A stretch of 51,741 bases of DNA from Conidiobolus incongruus B7586 (Eukaryota; Entomophthoromycota; Entomophthoromycetes; Entomophthorales; Conidiobolaceae), in the NCBI GenBank assembly GCA_000697335.1, contig JNEM01009149.1, positions 1 to 51,741 on the forward strand, read 5' to 3'. Shown one piece after another: positions 38,342-49,702 of the stretch (the first letter of the stretch is position 1; each line of letters starts with the position of its first letter). A program made the position numbers and the translations under genes. The notes under the pieces are model-generated. The model searched no databases and was not told the DNA's origin. It worked only from the letters and a program-made list of their open reading frames with translations.

Positions 38342-38579
38342 TGTTGTCAGTATTTAATTGATAGGCAAAGGAAGCTAGAACTGACTAGGTGTCAGATTCT
38401 TATTTAATAACTTCGTATACCTTTACCTTTTATCTAAACTCTCCAATAATTTATTCTTTATTCAATCTTATTTATATTATCTAAAATCTTACCTTAATAA
38501 ACAGCTTTCATAACCTGAATAACGAAAGCTTCCTGAAATAAGTAACTACCCTAGTTTCCAGCACTAGGATAGTATACTA
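38342..38579. other. GC-richer structured island (solo-LTR or non-coding RNA candidate)
   Basis: A 240-bp island clearly richer in GC than its flanks. It contains three perfect stem-loops: CTGAC/GTCAG (38381-38395), AGCTTTC/GAAAGCT (38503-38530) and CCTAGT/ACTAGG (38550-38568). It starts TGTTGTCAG and AGGAT occurs just before it and twice at its right edge, which could be a target duplication. The pyrimidine-rich middle lacks an open frame. It may be an old solo LTR or a structured RNA gene; neither is proven. Confidence 0.3.
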
Positions 38580-39894
38580 GGATTGATTAAATTTACTTTA
38601 AATACACATTTTAAGCAACTATATTAACTTTTATAACAATCAAATAGATATATTAATAGTTATATTAAAACTGATCACCAGTTTATTAAACTTAACATAG
38701 GATATTCATACGAATCTAAAGATAATAGCATAAAAATATATTATTAATAGTGTAATTATTAAATGAATGGATGCATTAAATCAAGAATTCAAGAATTAAT
38801 CAAGTTTGAATTAAATTTAATTGAATTAGATAAATAAGGTATAAAAAAATAAATATTAAATGTGTCTCAATTGATATTTAGAGAAAGTAACTTAAATTTT
38901 GATTTAAACCGAATAAGTTGATAAGTAAGTGAATATAAATGTTTTTAATATTATAATCTTTATCTTGATTGATTAAAAAATACTATGATAAATAAATCAA
39001 GGATGCTACTAAATTTATTTTACTAAAAAATGATAAAAGTATTTAGCTTAAAGATCAAAAACCATGATTACAGAATCCAGTACAAAATTATATAAAAAAG
39101 AATATATAATATTAGATGATATAGATACTAATAGCATATTATTATTTCCAACCACTTCAAAAAAATAAATAATGATAGTATATAAATTAGATATTTAAAT
39201 ACAAATATTATTGTTTTATGTAAGAGGAATAATATAAAAACGTTTATTTAATAAAATAATATTTAAATACAAACAGCTAAAATTATCAAAACTTAATTTA
39301 TTTAAAATAACTGAACTTTAATACCATATTTACCAGCTATAAATCCCTGTTGATATTATTGTTTTGATGATTTATAGAATTTGAACCAAGGAAAGAGATT
39401 TAATGATACTTCTCTATGTAAAAAATAGGGGTGCAATTTTGAAGATATATTCTAAAAAATTATGTGAACGTGTTAATTAATAATATTATAGAATTCTGTT
39501 ATTTGAAAGTGAGGAAGTTATTAATGATCAAAATGAAATAATTTTTTTCTAGCTATTATTTTGTTAAATTAAATTTCAAAATTGGTGTACTTTTATAATT
39601 ACGTTTTATTATGAATAGATGTATTGTCTCTATATAAAGATACATATAATAACCCATATATACCATAGTATTGGGTAAAATCTATCATTATATTGTATTA
39701 AGAAGCATAGTAAAATTATCCGATATCGCATTATCATTAGTGAAACTTAAAAAATTTGAAGCCCATGTTAGCATAATCGTTGAGGCGGTTCGTTTAAAAC
39801 CATAATTAAAGTTTTATAACTTTTAAATACATGGAGTTCATCATCAATTTTTGGTCTTGTAAAAATTATTCCTATCTGCTGGATTGATAACAAT
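38580..39894. other. AT-rich spacer upstream of the third intact regulator
   Basis: About 1.3 kb, no gene seen. It contains the putative TATA box at 39631. Confidence 0.6.
39631..39639 (+). promoter_or_regulatory. TATA-like box of the zinc-cluster gene at 39895
   Basis: TATATAAAG follows the pyrimidine-rich TGTCTC, about 256 bp upstream of the ATG. The position is plausible for a fungal promoter with a long leader, though chance is likely in AT-rich DNA. Confidence 0.3.
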
Positions 39895-41598
39895 ATGGAA
39901 GAGAGGAAAGAAAGTTCCGTTTCTTGTGATACTTGCAGATTGAGAAAAATTAGATGTGGTAGGGAGTTTCCAAAATGTAAATATTGTACCAAAAAATCTG
40001 TCTTTTGTAATTATCCTAATCATTCTCATAAGAGGTCGAGTCAAGTTACGGAGTTTTCGTCGTCGCAAAATGTTTTGAATTTCAAAAGGAGTGTTGAGAA
40101 ATTAACGAAGAAAAATAATATAGTATTGAGGAGATCTAGAAGGCCACATTCTTATTATGATATTCAGATAATTTTTTACCAACCCAGCCCCAATCCAAGT
40201 AAAACTTCACCCTCCGATAATTCACACGATCTGATAAGCGCTCTAAGTAAAAGAAAGTTCCAACAATTCGAAACCCATCTGATATATATGTTAACGACGC
40301 AAATCATCCAAAACAACGTTGAAATAATACCCGAAATTGAAGCATTCGTAAGCAAATTACAGTTAGGGATATTCGGAGGGGCAATTAAGCTGCATATTCA
40401 TTTGAGCCAGGAATGGATCCGAGAGCTTTTTCATCCCGATTTTCAAATGAAACTCATCCAATGCTACTTTGAAAATTTTCACGCGGTTTATCCTTATTTT
40501 TCAAAATATAAATTTTACACCAATTGTGAAAAGATTTCTCCAGTGTTGAAGAGTGTAATAATGTACGTAGGATATACGAGTTATTCTAGGCAGCATCCCG
40601 AACTCTTGAAGTATTTGAAGCATTGTGCCATGATTCAGCTTAAGAAAAATATGTTTAATGTTAGTATTGATGTATGTCAATCTCTGTTTATTTTTAGTTA
40701 TCATATGCTATTTCAGGGATTGGCCAAACAATCGCTGGTTTATTTCAATCAAGCATGTTTGATGTCTTCCGCTTTGGGAATCCATATGACAATACCCAAT
40801 ATTAGCCCAGAGTTTGAAAACGAAAGACATTCACTTCGCGTCACATCACATGCTCAAGATACACACATAGCCGCAAATTTGGGCATTCAACCCTATTTCA
40901 TATTTCTAGATCCCCATCCTAAGCGTTTAGATCCAAAGTACCAAATTAATCCATATTCCAAAGATTCATACGAGCAAATCCGCGCAGAATGCACATGTCT
41001 AACACGAGATTGCTTCAATCAATATTGGACTCCTTCAACTAGCCTAATGATGGTATACTCACTAACAACATCTAAACAATCTGAAAATTTCAATCAAAAA
41101 ATCAAAATCCTCAACCAACTGTGCAACTATTCATTTATCAACACCCTCCGAAAGTACTTGCAACTCAGCACTCGACTAAAAACCCCTGAAGAGATAGACA
41201 TAGCAAAAAAATTTGTTTGGGCTCATTGCGGTATGTACTATACACTGACACTCATTTTATTCTCCCAACTCCCTCCCACAATTGACCCCTGCACACAACA
41301 ATTGGATATGGGCACTTTGAAAGCGATTCAGGCTGCTACCGCATTGTATAACATCACATATAGCGATCCTGAAAGTTGTGTAGTAATGTTCTATCATTAC
41401 GTATCACAAATTTCTCTATTCTATATTAAAACTATACTTCATCTCGAACAATATCCTGAGATTCAAAAGGAGTTAAAAAAGAAGCTGAAGGATGTTTATC
41501 AATTATTTATTAGATTGCAGAAGAAGTACCATTTATCAGATGATACTTTGGAAGTGGTTGAAAGTTTAGCTAAATATTTTAAAATTGGATTAAAATAA
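39895..41598 (+). CDS. Zn(2)-C6 zinc-cluster transcription factor, intact (567 aa)
   Basis: Intronless frame with the zinc cluster C11, C14, C21, C28, C31 and C38 (CDTCRLRKIRCGREFPKC) and a long basic linker (RRSRRPHSYYDI at about 79-90). Family blocks in order: QFETHLIYMLTTQII (124-138), LQLGIFGGAIKL (155-166), SQEWIRELFHPDFQ (171-184), LLKYLKHCAMIQLKKNMF (237-254), FNQACLMSSALGIH (284-297), LDPKYQINPYSKDS, RDCFNQYWTPSTSLMM and YHLSDDTLEVVESLAKYFKI at the C-terminus. Residues about 240-298 resemble the fungal-specific middle homology region. It is the most GC-rich of the three intact members in its second half, which suggests ongoing selection. It is convergent with the BRCT gene at 43010. 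Predicted nuclear regulator, target unknown. Confidence 0.93.
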   Translation: MEERKESSVSCDTCRLRKIRCGREFPKCKYCTKKSVFCNYPNHSHKRSSQVTEFSSSQNVLNFKRSVEKLTKKNNIVLRRSRRPHSYYDIQIIFYQPSPNPSKTSPSDNSHDLISALSKRKFQQFETHLIYMLTTQIIQNNVEIIPEIEAFVSKLQLGIFGGAIKLHIHLSQEWIRELFHPDFQMKLIQCYFENFHAVYPYFSKYKFYTNCEKISPVLKSVIMYVGYTSYSRQHPELLKYLKHCAMIQLKKNMFNVSIDVCQSLFIFSYHMLFQGLAKQSLVYFNQACLMSSALGIHMTIPNISPEFENERHSLRVTSHAQDTHIAANLGIQPYFIFLDPHPKRLDPKYQINPYSKDSYEQIRAECTCLTRDCFNQYWTPSTSLMMVYSLTTSKQSENFNQKIKILNQLCNYSFINTLRKYLQLSTRLKTPEEIDIAKKFVWAHCGMYYTLTLILFSQLPPTIDPCTQQLDMGTLKAIQAATALYNITYSDPESCVVMFYHYVSQISLFYIKTILHLEQYPEIQKELKKKLKDVYQLFIRLQKKYHLSDDTLEVVESLAKYFKIGLK

Positions 41599-43009
41599 TT
41601 CATTAAATATAATTATCACAATTTTATTGTTGATAATTTTAAAAGAAGTATATTTATCCCTGTTAATTACGATTTGTAGATATAATCAGTTATTAATTAT
41701 TAATATTACAAGTTTAACTACTTATATGTGATCCCTTACAAAATATATGAGGAATGTCTTTTTCTCTGATGTGATTATCTCATGATCAAAAGTACTCAAT
41801 TGATTAGTTTAATAAGTAATATGACCTGGGTATTTATATAAGATAAATTTTAATCCAATAAAATCTATCTTGAACAGGATGATGTACCATAATATTTTGT
41901 TGTAATGTCGTTACTAATAAAAATATATTCTCAAAGCACATTAAAAACTAAATACTTGAAACAATCTTATTAATATTAAATACTGATTACTAAAGGAAAA
42001 TATGAGTAGAATATTATTTTGATGATTAATTTTAGATTCAATTTTTCAATTTCTAATTATACTGTATTCGCAATATTATATTCTATTAATTATGTTTTTT
42101 CACTTTGTAATTGGTTTGGATAATTTAAATATTTTCAATATTGTTCTTCGAAAAAGATTATTTAAATTTAGATAAAAAAACATTTCAATCATCTAATTGC
42201 TTATAATTTAAATAAAATTTTAATGTTAGAAAATTTATCATATTATTTTCTGATTAGTAATTTATGTTAAATCTAACACCAATTTGTTATAATCTAAAAT
42301 ATAGAATTTAACTAAATATATAGAACGATTAATAGGAACTTTGACGTCCAAATATTTATCTAATGATAAATATACCTGATATTATTTGTGAACTTAATTT
42401 CATTAACATTATTAACTAACTTTAAAAACACTCTTTATAACTCAATCTGTGCTTTAATTAGTTTTAGGCAAAGGTTTTTGTTGAAAGATTTTACTATTAT
42501 TATTGGTTATAAGTTATTATCTCAGGTATATTGATTAAATAAAAAATTAATTTTTTGCAAATTCGCAACAATTTCTAATAAAATAAGTTTTTATTTATTG
42601 TTTTATTGGCATGTTCAATAAATATGATATTTCAAACCCTTAAATTAATTGTGGGAATTCAAGGTAATAATTCAATCTTATAATATTTAATTGAAATTAA
42701 ATTCAAAAATTGTATAAAGCTTATTAAAATTTGAATTAATAAATATATTCAAATTAAGGCTGGTTATTTAATCAATCTTAATATATAATTGAAAATGATT
42801 TTGATTGACTAATAACTAGGTAAATATAACTATAATGATTCTTAATCAAATATATCGTAGTAAAAATTGTGAACCATATTTACAGATTTTATAATAAAAA
42901 TTACAGACTAGTATTATTATTCAACCTGTGTATTATCAGCAATTTAACCAGCTTTGGAATGACTTCTTGTACTCATCCTTCTATGACCGCTAAGTCCCGC
43001 GAAAGAAAC
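41599..43009. other. AT-rich spacer between convergent genes
   Basis: About 1.4 kb between the stop of the zinc-cluster gene and the stop of the BRCT gene. It should hold both transcription ends; no gene is seen. Confidence 0.6.
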
Positions 43010-46000
43010 TTATTTCGACAAATTGCGAATCATAGCGTTCAGGTCTAGATTTAAGAGCCTACGAACCTCATTAATAGACTGCATCGATTCGTCGCCATGA
43101 TTTTTGTCAGGATGCTTCAATGTTCGGTTTTGGATAGGGTCTTCAGAGGTTGGAAAGTTGAGTGTTTTGAATTGCAACGGTGGTGTTTCGGTGGGTTGGG
43201 GAGGTGGTGGGAATTGAGGCATGAGTTTGTCGCGACGGAATTGGGGATCAAAATTGTTCTGAGTTGACTTGAGGATTAAGTTAAGTTTTTTGAACATTAG
43301 ATCGTGATAATGTGATTGATTCACTTCCTTTCTTACGACCGGGACTTCGGTAGCGATATTTTGATTATTAATCACTTCTGAAGGCTTTGGTGCTTGACAT
43401 GATTTTTTAGCTTCTTCAATGAAATCTAATACATTTCCAACATGGATTCGAGGGTCGAAGTCCGTGGGAAACCTCGTACAATCTAACCTAGATTTATACT
43501 TATAGCACTAAACAAACCATTGGTAAAATTCAAAAAAAAGAAAAATTATACAAATTACCCAATCAATCCAATAACAGCTCACCAACTCAGTACCTGGGAA
43601 CTCCTTCACAATTTTTCTGGAGGTAAACTCTGGCTTGCAACTAGATCGAAGATTTTGGACGATATGGGTAGTTTTTTCGAAGGGTTTGAAGCATAGTTCA
43701 CCACCCATCTCCGAAATCTTCTGCTTGAAATCTCGTAAGGTGGCGTCATCGAGATTATCTAAGTAGATTACGTATCCTTGCATAATGTGGGTGATATCAG
43801 TGCGATGGAATGGTTGATCCGCGATTGAAGCTGAAAAAACTGGCTGCGATTTGGGTATTGTATCTGCCTTTGTAACTGGAATTGGGGTAGATTCAGCAAT
43901 TTGAGGTGGCTTCGGAGTTAGAAAGTGAGTAGTGGGCCGTATATCAGATGACTTCATTTGAAGCTCAACATTTGTCAAACTCAAATGATTCTTACCGGTT
44001 CTGATAATTTTATAAATTTCGTCCACATCGATGATTGGAATTCCCTTACGTTCGGCTCTCATGGTCTTTTTGCTTTTAAGTTTGGCATTGGCATTAACTA
44101 GATGCGTACATTTAGAATGAAACACTTCTGAAGTGTGTGCACCTAATCTCTTTAGCACTTTCATGAGGTGACTTCTTTCGAAGAAATGTACATTGGTAAA
44201 GACAAATACAAACATGTCAAATCCTAATTGAAAATATATTAGAATGATAATAAAGTTATATATTCGACTTACCTGGGATAGGCTGACAAATATCCAAAGG
44301 TTGGAATAATATATTGTCAGAAGTATTATAAAACATTTGGTCCTAAAAATCAGTCAATATTTGATAAATATAATTGTCAATTGTTATTACATTGATGCAT
44401 CTTTCAATCCAAAATTCCGTAGCGTAGAAATTACTCTTCTTGGGATTTACAGCAACACTTCCGTCGTATGGCAAGATACACATCGTTGGAGCTTTGGGTA
44501 TTGGTTCTGATATTACCACACCGCCACAATATTGGATCGATTCCTCAATTCTTCTGCTCTAAAATCAAATGATTAGATTTCAATCTTTTGGCCACTTATA
44601 ATCATTACATCTTCCTCAGAAAAACCATAAATCAAAAATTTAAAATATTTGAAAATGCCTAAACTCTCAGGAGTTGAAGTTTCCTGCTCGCTAGAATGGA
44701 TTTCCGTTACAGCTGTGGAGGTGCTGGATGTAAATATCATCTTTGACTCATATTTGACCATTGGTGTATTTTGATTCTGTGTCCAAGCACCAGTTTCTGA
44801 ATCTACCAAATATTTGGTTTCGTCAATCAACTTTTGATGATAGTGACAGTCTTCTATCCAGTTGGATTGCACGCATTTCACCTGGGATTGATCAATACTT
44901 GAGAGTAGTTTGAGATCTTCAGGAGTGAAGCCAGACCTCAACACGATGAAATGGGTAATATGTCGAATGGAGTCTTTGTCATGAATGTATCCGTGTCCTG
45001 TTTCGATCATGTGTTTGATATGTTTTTGAAGATATAATATATCTTCGGGTAAATAGATATGACAACCTGAGAAATATTTGGTAGGATCACCTATACAACA
45101 TGGATTAATTTTGATTTTTCAAATTTGGAATAGGTATATTACCTTGACCGTCATAAGAATTAGGAGCACCGTATGGAAATTTGGTCAAAGACTGAAACAC
45201 TAGTCATGAGCAAAGTAAGCATATAATAAATGGTGCAATTATTAGCATTTACCCAAAGATTTTTCACACTCCAAAATCCAATTCAAATTGACAACTCTAA
45301 ACTTGTCATTTTTCATAACCGATATTGAATCAAATGAAAACACATATCTATTGTAAAAATTGGAATTAAGGAATAATAACAAATCATAAACTTATAAATG
45401 ATATAGAGTGTTATATATGAAAAAGGATATAGTTAAAGCAATAATATTCGTTTCGGGATTGATTTTTGCATCTAATTTACCACCTAAATTTTTTATAATT
45501 TGTTTAAATTTTAAAAATTCTAATCAAATAGTTAGATGAAATATGTTGTATAATTTAATGTATTTTAATATATATTTACCAGTATCTTTATGCGAATCAA
45601 ATCCCAATATGATGAAATTTAAATTGTGAAATGGTAAGAGCTTAAAATTTGATAAAAGCTAAAATGTTATTAATTATTCAATAATAATAATTATAAAATT
45701 TGATATATATACTTGTTCCAAATTCACATTATTGGTGTTGCTATCTTCCAGCTTAGTCAGAAAATTAGGATGTAATATAGTGATATTTTTATCGACAGCT
45801 TTCTAAGCTCTTATCGTTAAATATTATTTAAATAATTTGGGGATAGATGTTTACCCTATAACTTGCAGTATTCACCGCCTTGCAAATATAATAATTCACC
45901 TTATTATCATCGATTTGATCCGTTTCTTGGCCTCCAAATCTTATTATTTTTTGTTTTAATGAAATCTATTAATAAAAAATTAATATAAAACCCTTTTATA

Positions 46001-46135
46001 AAAAAAAGAAAATACATAGTGTTGAATGTCTTTGAAATCATCTCTAATTATTAAAAATTTGAGACCTTGTAAAGGTGCTCTCCGCCCTAATTCAGCTCGC
46101 TGAACTTGGGTTGAAAAAAATCTTCCAGATTGCAT
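43010..46135 (-). CDS. Multi-BRCT DNA-damage/replication scaffold (12 exons, 842 aa), Brc1/Rtt107- or TopBP1-like
   Basis: Exons: 46135-46016, 45965-45855, 45802-45713, 45658-45580, 45519-45431, 45352-45253, 45199-45143, 45090-44609, 44558-44391, 44342-44273, 44223-43559, 43507-43010. They join into one frame of 842 codons plus stop. About six BRCT domains are seen. They lie at residues ~21-95 (PLQGLKFLII...ITILHPNFL), ~110-197 (HNLNFIILGF...VNLNWILEC), ~221-305 (FSGCHIYLPED...QSNWIEDC), ~358-430 (FKFLIYGFSEED...EFWIERC), ~457-535 (THLVNANAKLKSKK, GIPIID) and ~605-677 (GGELCFKPFEKTTHIV, VSCYWIDW). Four consecutive domains plus a C-terminal pair resembles Brc1/Rtt107/PTIP; TopBP1/Dpb11 is the alternative. 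Such proteins bind phosphorylated partners or gamma-H2A at damaged forks. Eleven introns is far more than its neighbours; the fifth is AT-AC. Confidence 0.88.
45353..45430 (-). other. U12-type AT-AC intron (intron 5 of the BRCT gene)
   Basis: On the minus strand exon 5 ends GCTTTAACT at 45431 and the intron begins ATATCCTTTTTC, the exact U12 donor. It contains TTCCTTAAT, the U12 branch-site consensus, and ends 13 nt later in TTTTTAC at 45353. Exon 6 then begins AATAGATATGTG. Joining at these points gives phase-0 codons ...IIALT|NRYVFSFDSIS..., restoring a BRCT domain. Reading on without splicing hits a stop after 13 codons, and no GT donor lies between exon 5's conserved end and that stop. 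At 78 nt it is the longest intron in the window; the other 15 are 48-62 nt GT-AG introns. Confidence 0.88.
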
Positions 46136-48005
46136 TATTCTGTAAGTTATATTTAATTAGTAATTCAATTTTTTAGTTTCAGAGTTCTGGACTGAGATAT
46201 TTGTGATATTTAATATTTTAATGAGTTGCAAGTTAATATTATAGGATAATGATTATTGATGATATGAGTATGATCAAATTGTGAATTGAAAATAATATTA
46301 ATAAATATTGATGATAAGTTGTGACTCAGTATCAAGAATTGGGTAAAAAGTTGGATGTTATTCCTGCTAGATATACAAAAAGGTAGGAATATTTAAATTA
46401 TAAATTGGACTGCTTATAAATGACAAATATCTACAATGTCACTAACCAGAGATTATAAAGATTTAATATTATTTTAGTCCTTGACTTAATTATTAAATGG
46501 TAAATGATAAGTTAAAGATTTAAGTAATAGATAGATTTGTGTTGGAAAAAGGTATCTTTATTGTAGTGTTCTCAACTAAAGTTATATATCCAAGGTAATT
46601 TATAGATTATGACTCATCTTTTAAGGAGTTAAAGTTCATCAGTATTGAGATAAGAATTATAGATGGCTAATGAGGCTTTGCAATACATAAGTGAATTTAA
46701 AATGATGACAACATCTAATGACATTATGGAAGTGGCTTTACTATTTAGATACTTGCCTGTAATATTAATTCTTATCCTTAATTAAAAATTATTAAATTTG
46801 TTATTTAAATTAAGAATCAACTATTCTATATTGGTTATTCTATCTTTATTCTCAATTACAAATTATACATATATTTTTATAAAAATTATATTTCAATTTA
46901 ATATAGAACAGCATCAAAATATTTATATCAGCATTAACTATGCAAATTAGACATTTAACTTTGCATTAAGGAAAAAATTCTAGTATTATGATGATTTTTA
47001 TTACTTATTAGATATATGAGTCATAAAATTAGTCATGTTCTTATTATTAGATGATGCTTAGATAATGATAACTAATATTTTTAGTTACCAGTCTCATGAT
47101 ATTAAACAGAAAATTGTTGATGTAATAAACTCTCTTACACTCTCTTTGAGTTCATACATATTCTTTAGTGTTATTGTTGGTCAATCTTTATATTTTTTAT
47201 TTATTTGCAAAAATGATTTCCAACAATATAAATTCCAATATATATCTTAGCCATTCCTAAAGCTATAGAACTGAAAGCCAAGGAGTATTTTAGCATTACT
47301 TATAAATAAAATAGATTGATGTCAATATATTAAAATAATTATATTAAAATTTAAAAAATTAAAATAGGTTTAAAATTCTAAATTGAAACCTGAAAAAATA
47401 ATGTAAATTGAAATAGAAATAGATTCATTGAATATCATCTGTTGTATCTATAAGATTATATTGCTTCCATAATAATCTCATCGAACAGGCTATTTTTATA
47501 TTAGAACTAGAATAATTTTGGAATGGTACCTAACTAATAAAAAACAAGGGAAAATTCAATTTAAACTTTATCAAAGAATGTATAAATCAATGATATAAAA
47601 CAAATAATTATATTTATAATACTGACCAACTTGTATAAAGTTTGCTCAATATTTCATAACAATCTAACATATGATATATACTAACCAAAAGACATTATAT
47701 CGCACACTTACCAGGATAAAAGGGTATTATTGATTAATTATATAGATCGGTCACTATTACATCTTTAATCTCCCAAATCAGTTAATTTAAATATTATTAA
47801 TGTTGTCATTAATTAATTTTTCTAAAAAAATTAAGTGGAGATAATTATTAGAAAATTCTTTTTATTTAGTTTAAGAATTGAATTAATATTTTTTTCAAAA
47901 TTCATGATAATATTACAAAATAAATTTAATAAATACATTAAATCATCTACTTTACACAAACTAAAATTTTATCACAATACGTCATCAACTTCTACACAAG
48001 CTAAA
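46136..48005. other. AT-rich spacer upstream of the BRCT gene
   Basis: About 1.9 kb. A 41-codon ATG frame near 46662 (MANEALQYISEF...) has mixed codons but no continuation or recognisable domain. Nothing else is supported. Confidence 0.55.
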
Positions 48006-49702
48006 ATGTATTTATCAAAGTCTAAATTATGTAACCAAAAGAAGATAAGATGTTCTCGACATTTACTAAAATATCAAAATTGTACTTAACGCGAATTGCA
48101 GTGTATTTATCCCAAGTTGCCGCATAGAAAACACTGTAAACATAAAGTGTGTTTGAGATACCATGCGAAAATGAAGGCCTAAAATACTAGAACTGAAATT
48201 AATATTAGTGATAGTAAAATTTGCATCAATCTTTTAAAAAATCTGTTTATGATGAATAACCATACTCTTTTATTTTGTGTAAGATTATTAAACCTATTGA
48301 TATTACAATTAAGGAGAATATTGATACCGTGATGGTGAAAGCGGATGAAAATGTAAACTCCTAGATATTTCAATATAATTTATTATTTTATTATTCTTCA
48401 AGAGAACCATGTTATCAATAAAAATCCGGAACTTCTGAGGCAAGTTGATGGGCTTAAAGATAAGGTGAAGTTTGAGATCTTCGATGAATGTTCCAAATCC
48501 AGGTTCCAGCTGAAAAATGAGTGGGCTCACAACTTCTAAGACTCAATTTTAAATAATCTTTAATAGATATCTACTATATTAACATCCTTTTTGACTTTAA
48601 TTATCTGCTGAAATACCACTCTTATAAGAATATTAAAATTATTCCTGAATTGCTGCAGAGTGGAATCAAATAATTTTAGTACAACACCCATCCAAAGCAA
48701 AATTTGGGGTTCGAAAATATCTAAAACATTATGTACTCATCAAACTGAATAAATATGTTTGTGAATATCACAGTGTGTGAAGCACTGTCCATTTTTAGTC
48801 ATATGATATTATCTGCGGGCTTAGGGAAACAATCATTACCCTGTTATTGTCAAGCATGTAGAATAGCTTTCATTGTAGGTATTGCACGAGATATACCGAA
48901 TTTTTTGAGTATGTAGCAGCATCGTAGATATTATATTAGATCAACGGCCATCCCTCCCAATGCTCGCGTTCAACAAATTTTACTATTCAATCCTATTTCA
49001 TCTATCATGCTCCAGTACTTACAAACTACGATCCCAAGTATCAAACACATTCTGACTCCAATTATTGTGATGAGTATTTAAATGTTGAATGTATATCGGT
49101 ATTTCAAAATGCTTCAGATGGATACTAGAGACGAATTATCAGTCATTTAGATATATCAACAGAGCGAACACAGCTACAACACCTTCAATTAAACACCAAA
49201 AATGGCATACTCATGCTCAATTCTTCCAAAAATACTTCACCGATGCTATATCAGAACCCTTGAACTTTTTCTAACACTGAGAGAGAGGTATTAGCACGTT
49301 ACCAAAGCAATTTCAATTGTTAGTTGATTTGTATCGGTGTTCCCACTCCTTTGCTACCAAATAATTCCACTAATCCAATTTCAGTACATAGCAACGTAGG
49401 GCACTGACGCCAACACGATTGACCCACCCTCTCGTCGAGTTGCAAGCAGTGGAACTCATGTACAAAGTTATTCTAACCAACATAGAAAACTGCATCTACC
49501 CCTTCTATCAACTCCACACCACCATGAGCCTCTTCTTCATCAAACTCATGCTCAACTACAACACTCACACTACACTTCAACTAAATATCCAAACTGAATT
49601 GATAAACATCAGTATAAAAATTTTAAATTTAATGTAAATTCTAACATAATAGTATTGAAGTTAAAAATATTGGAATTTTATAAAATTCAAAAACATTGCT
49701 AA
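48006..49702 (+). pseudogene. Old full-length relic of the Zn(2)-C6 family
   Basis: The remains run through the whole family. LCNQKKIRCSRHLLKYQNCT (48027-48086) followed by RELQCIYPKLPHRKHCKHK is a decayed zinc cluster that has lost several cysteines. NPELLRQVDGLKDKVKFEIF with FQLKNEW (about 48424-48520) matches the IPEIDAFV...LGIFGG...QEW block, and RKYLKHYVLIKLNKYV (about 48714) matches LLKYLKHCALIQLKKNM. CEALSIFSHMILSAGLGKQS followed by YCQACRIAF (48779-48870) matches the middle homology region. YDPKYQTHSDSN is near 49030. Residues near 49420-49637 match the GTLKAIQAATALYN to YIKTIL block, and VLKLKILEFYKI lies at the end. Total length (about 1.7 kb) equals an intact gene. There are many stops and several frame changes, so it is older than the 18778 pseudogene. 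Confidence 0.82.

Noticed and set aside
38407-38419. ATAACTTCGTATA, identical to one 13-bp arm of the P1 loxP site
   Set aside because: The second inverted arm is absent at the required 8-bp spacing, and a 13-mer this AT-rich can arise by chance in a sequence of this composition.
45353-45430. GT-AG alternative for intron 5 of the BRCT gene
   Set aside because: No GT lies between the conserved end of exon 5 and the in-frame stop, so a normal intron cannot join exons 5 and 6 without losing conserved BRCT sequence.
47065-47250. 61-codon hydrophobic plus-strand ORF
   Set aside because: Could be read as a small membrane protein, but the hydrophobicity comes from T-rich codons and nothing else supports it.
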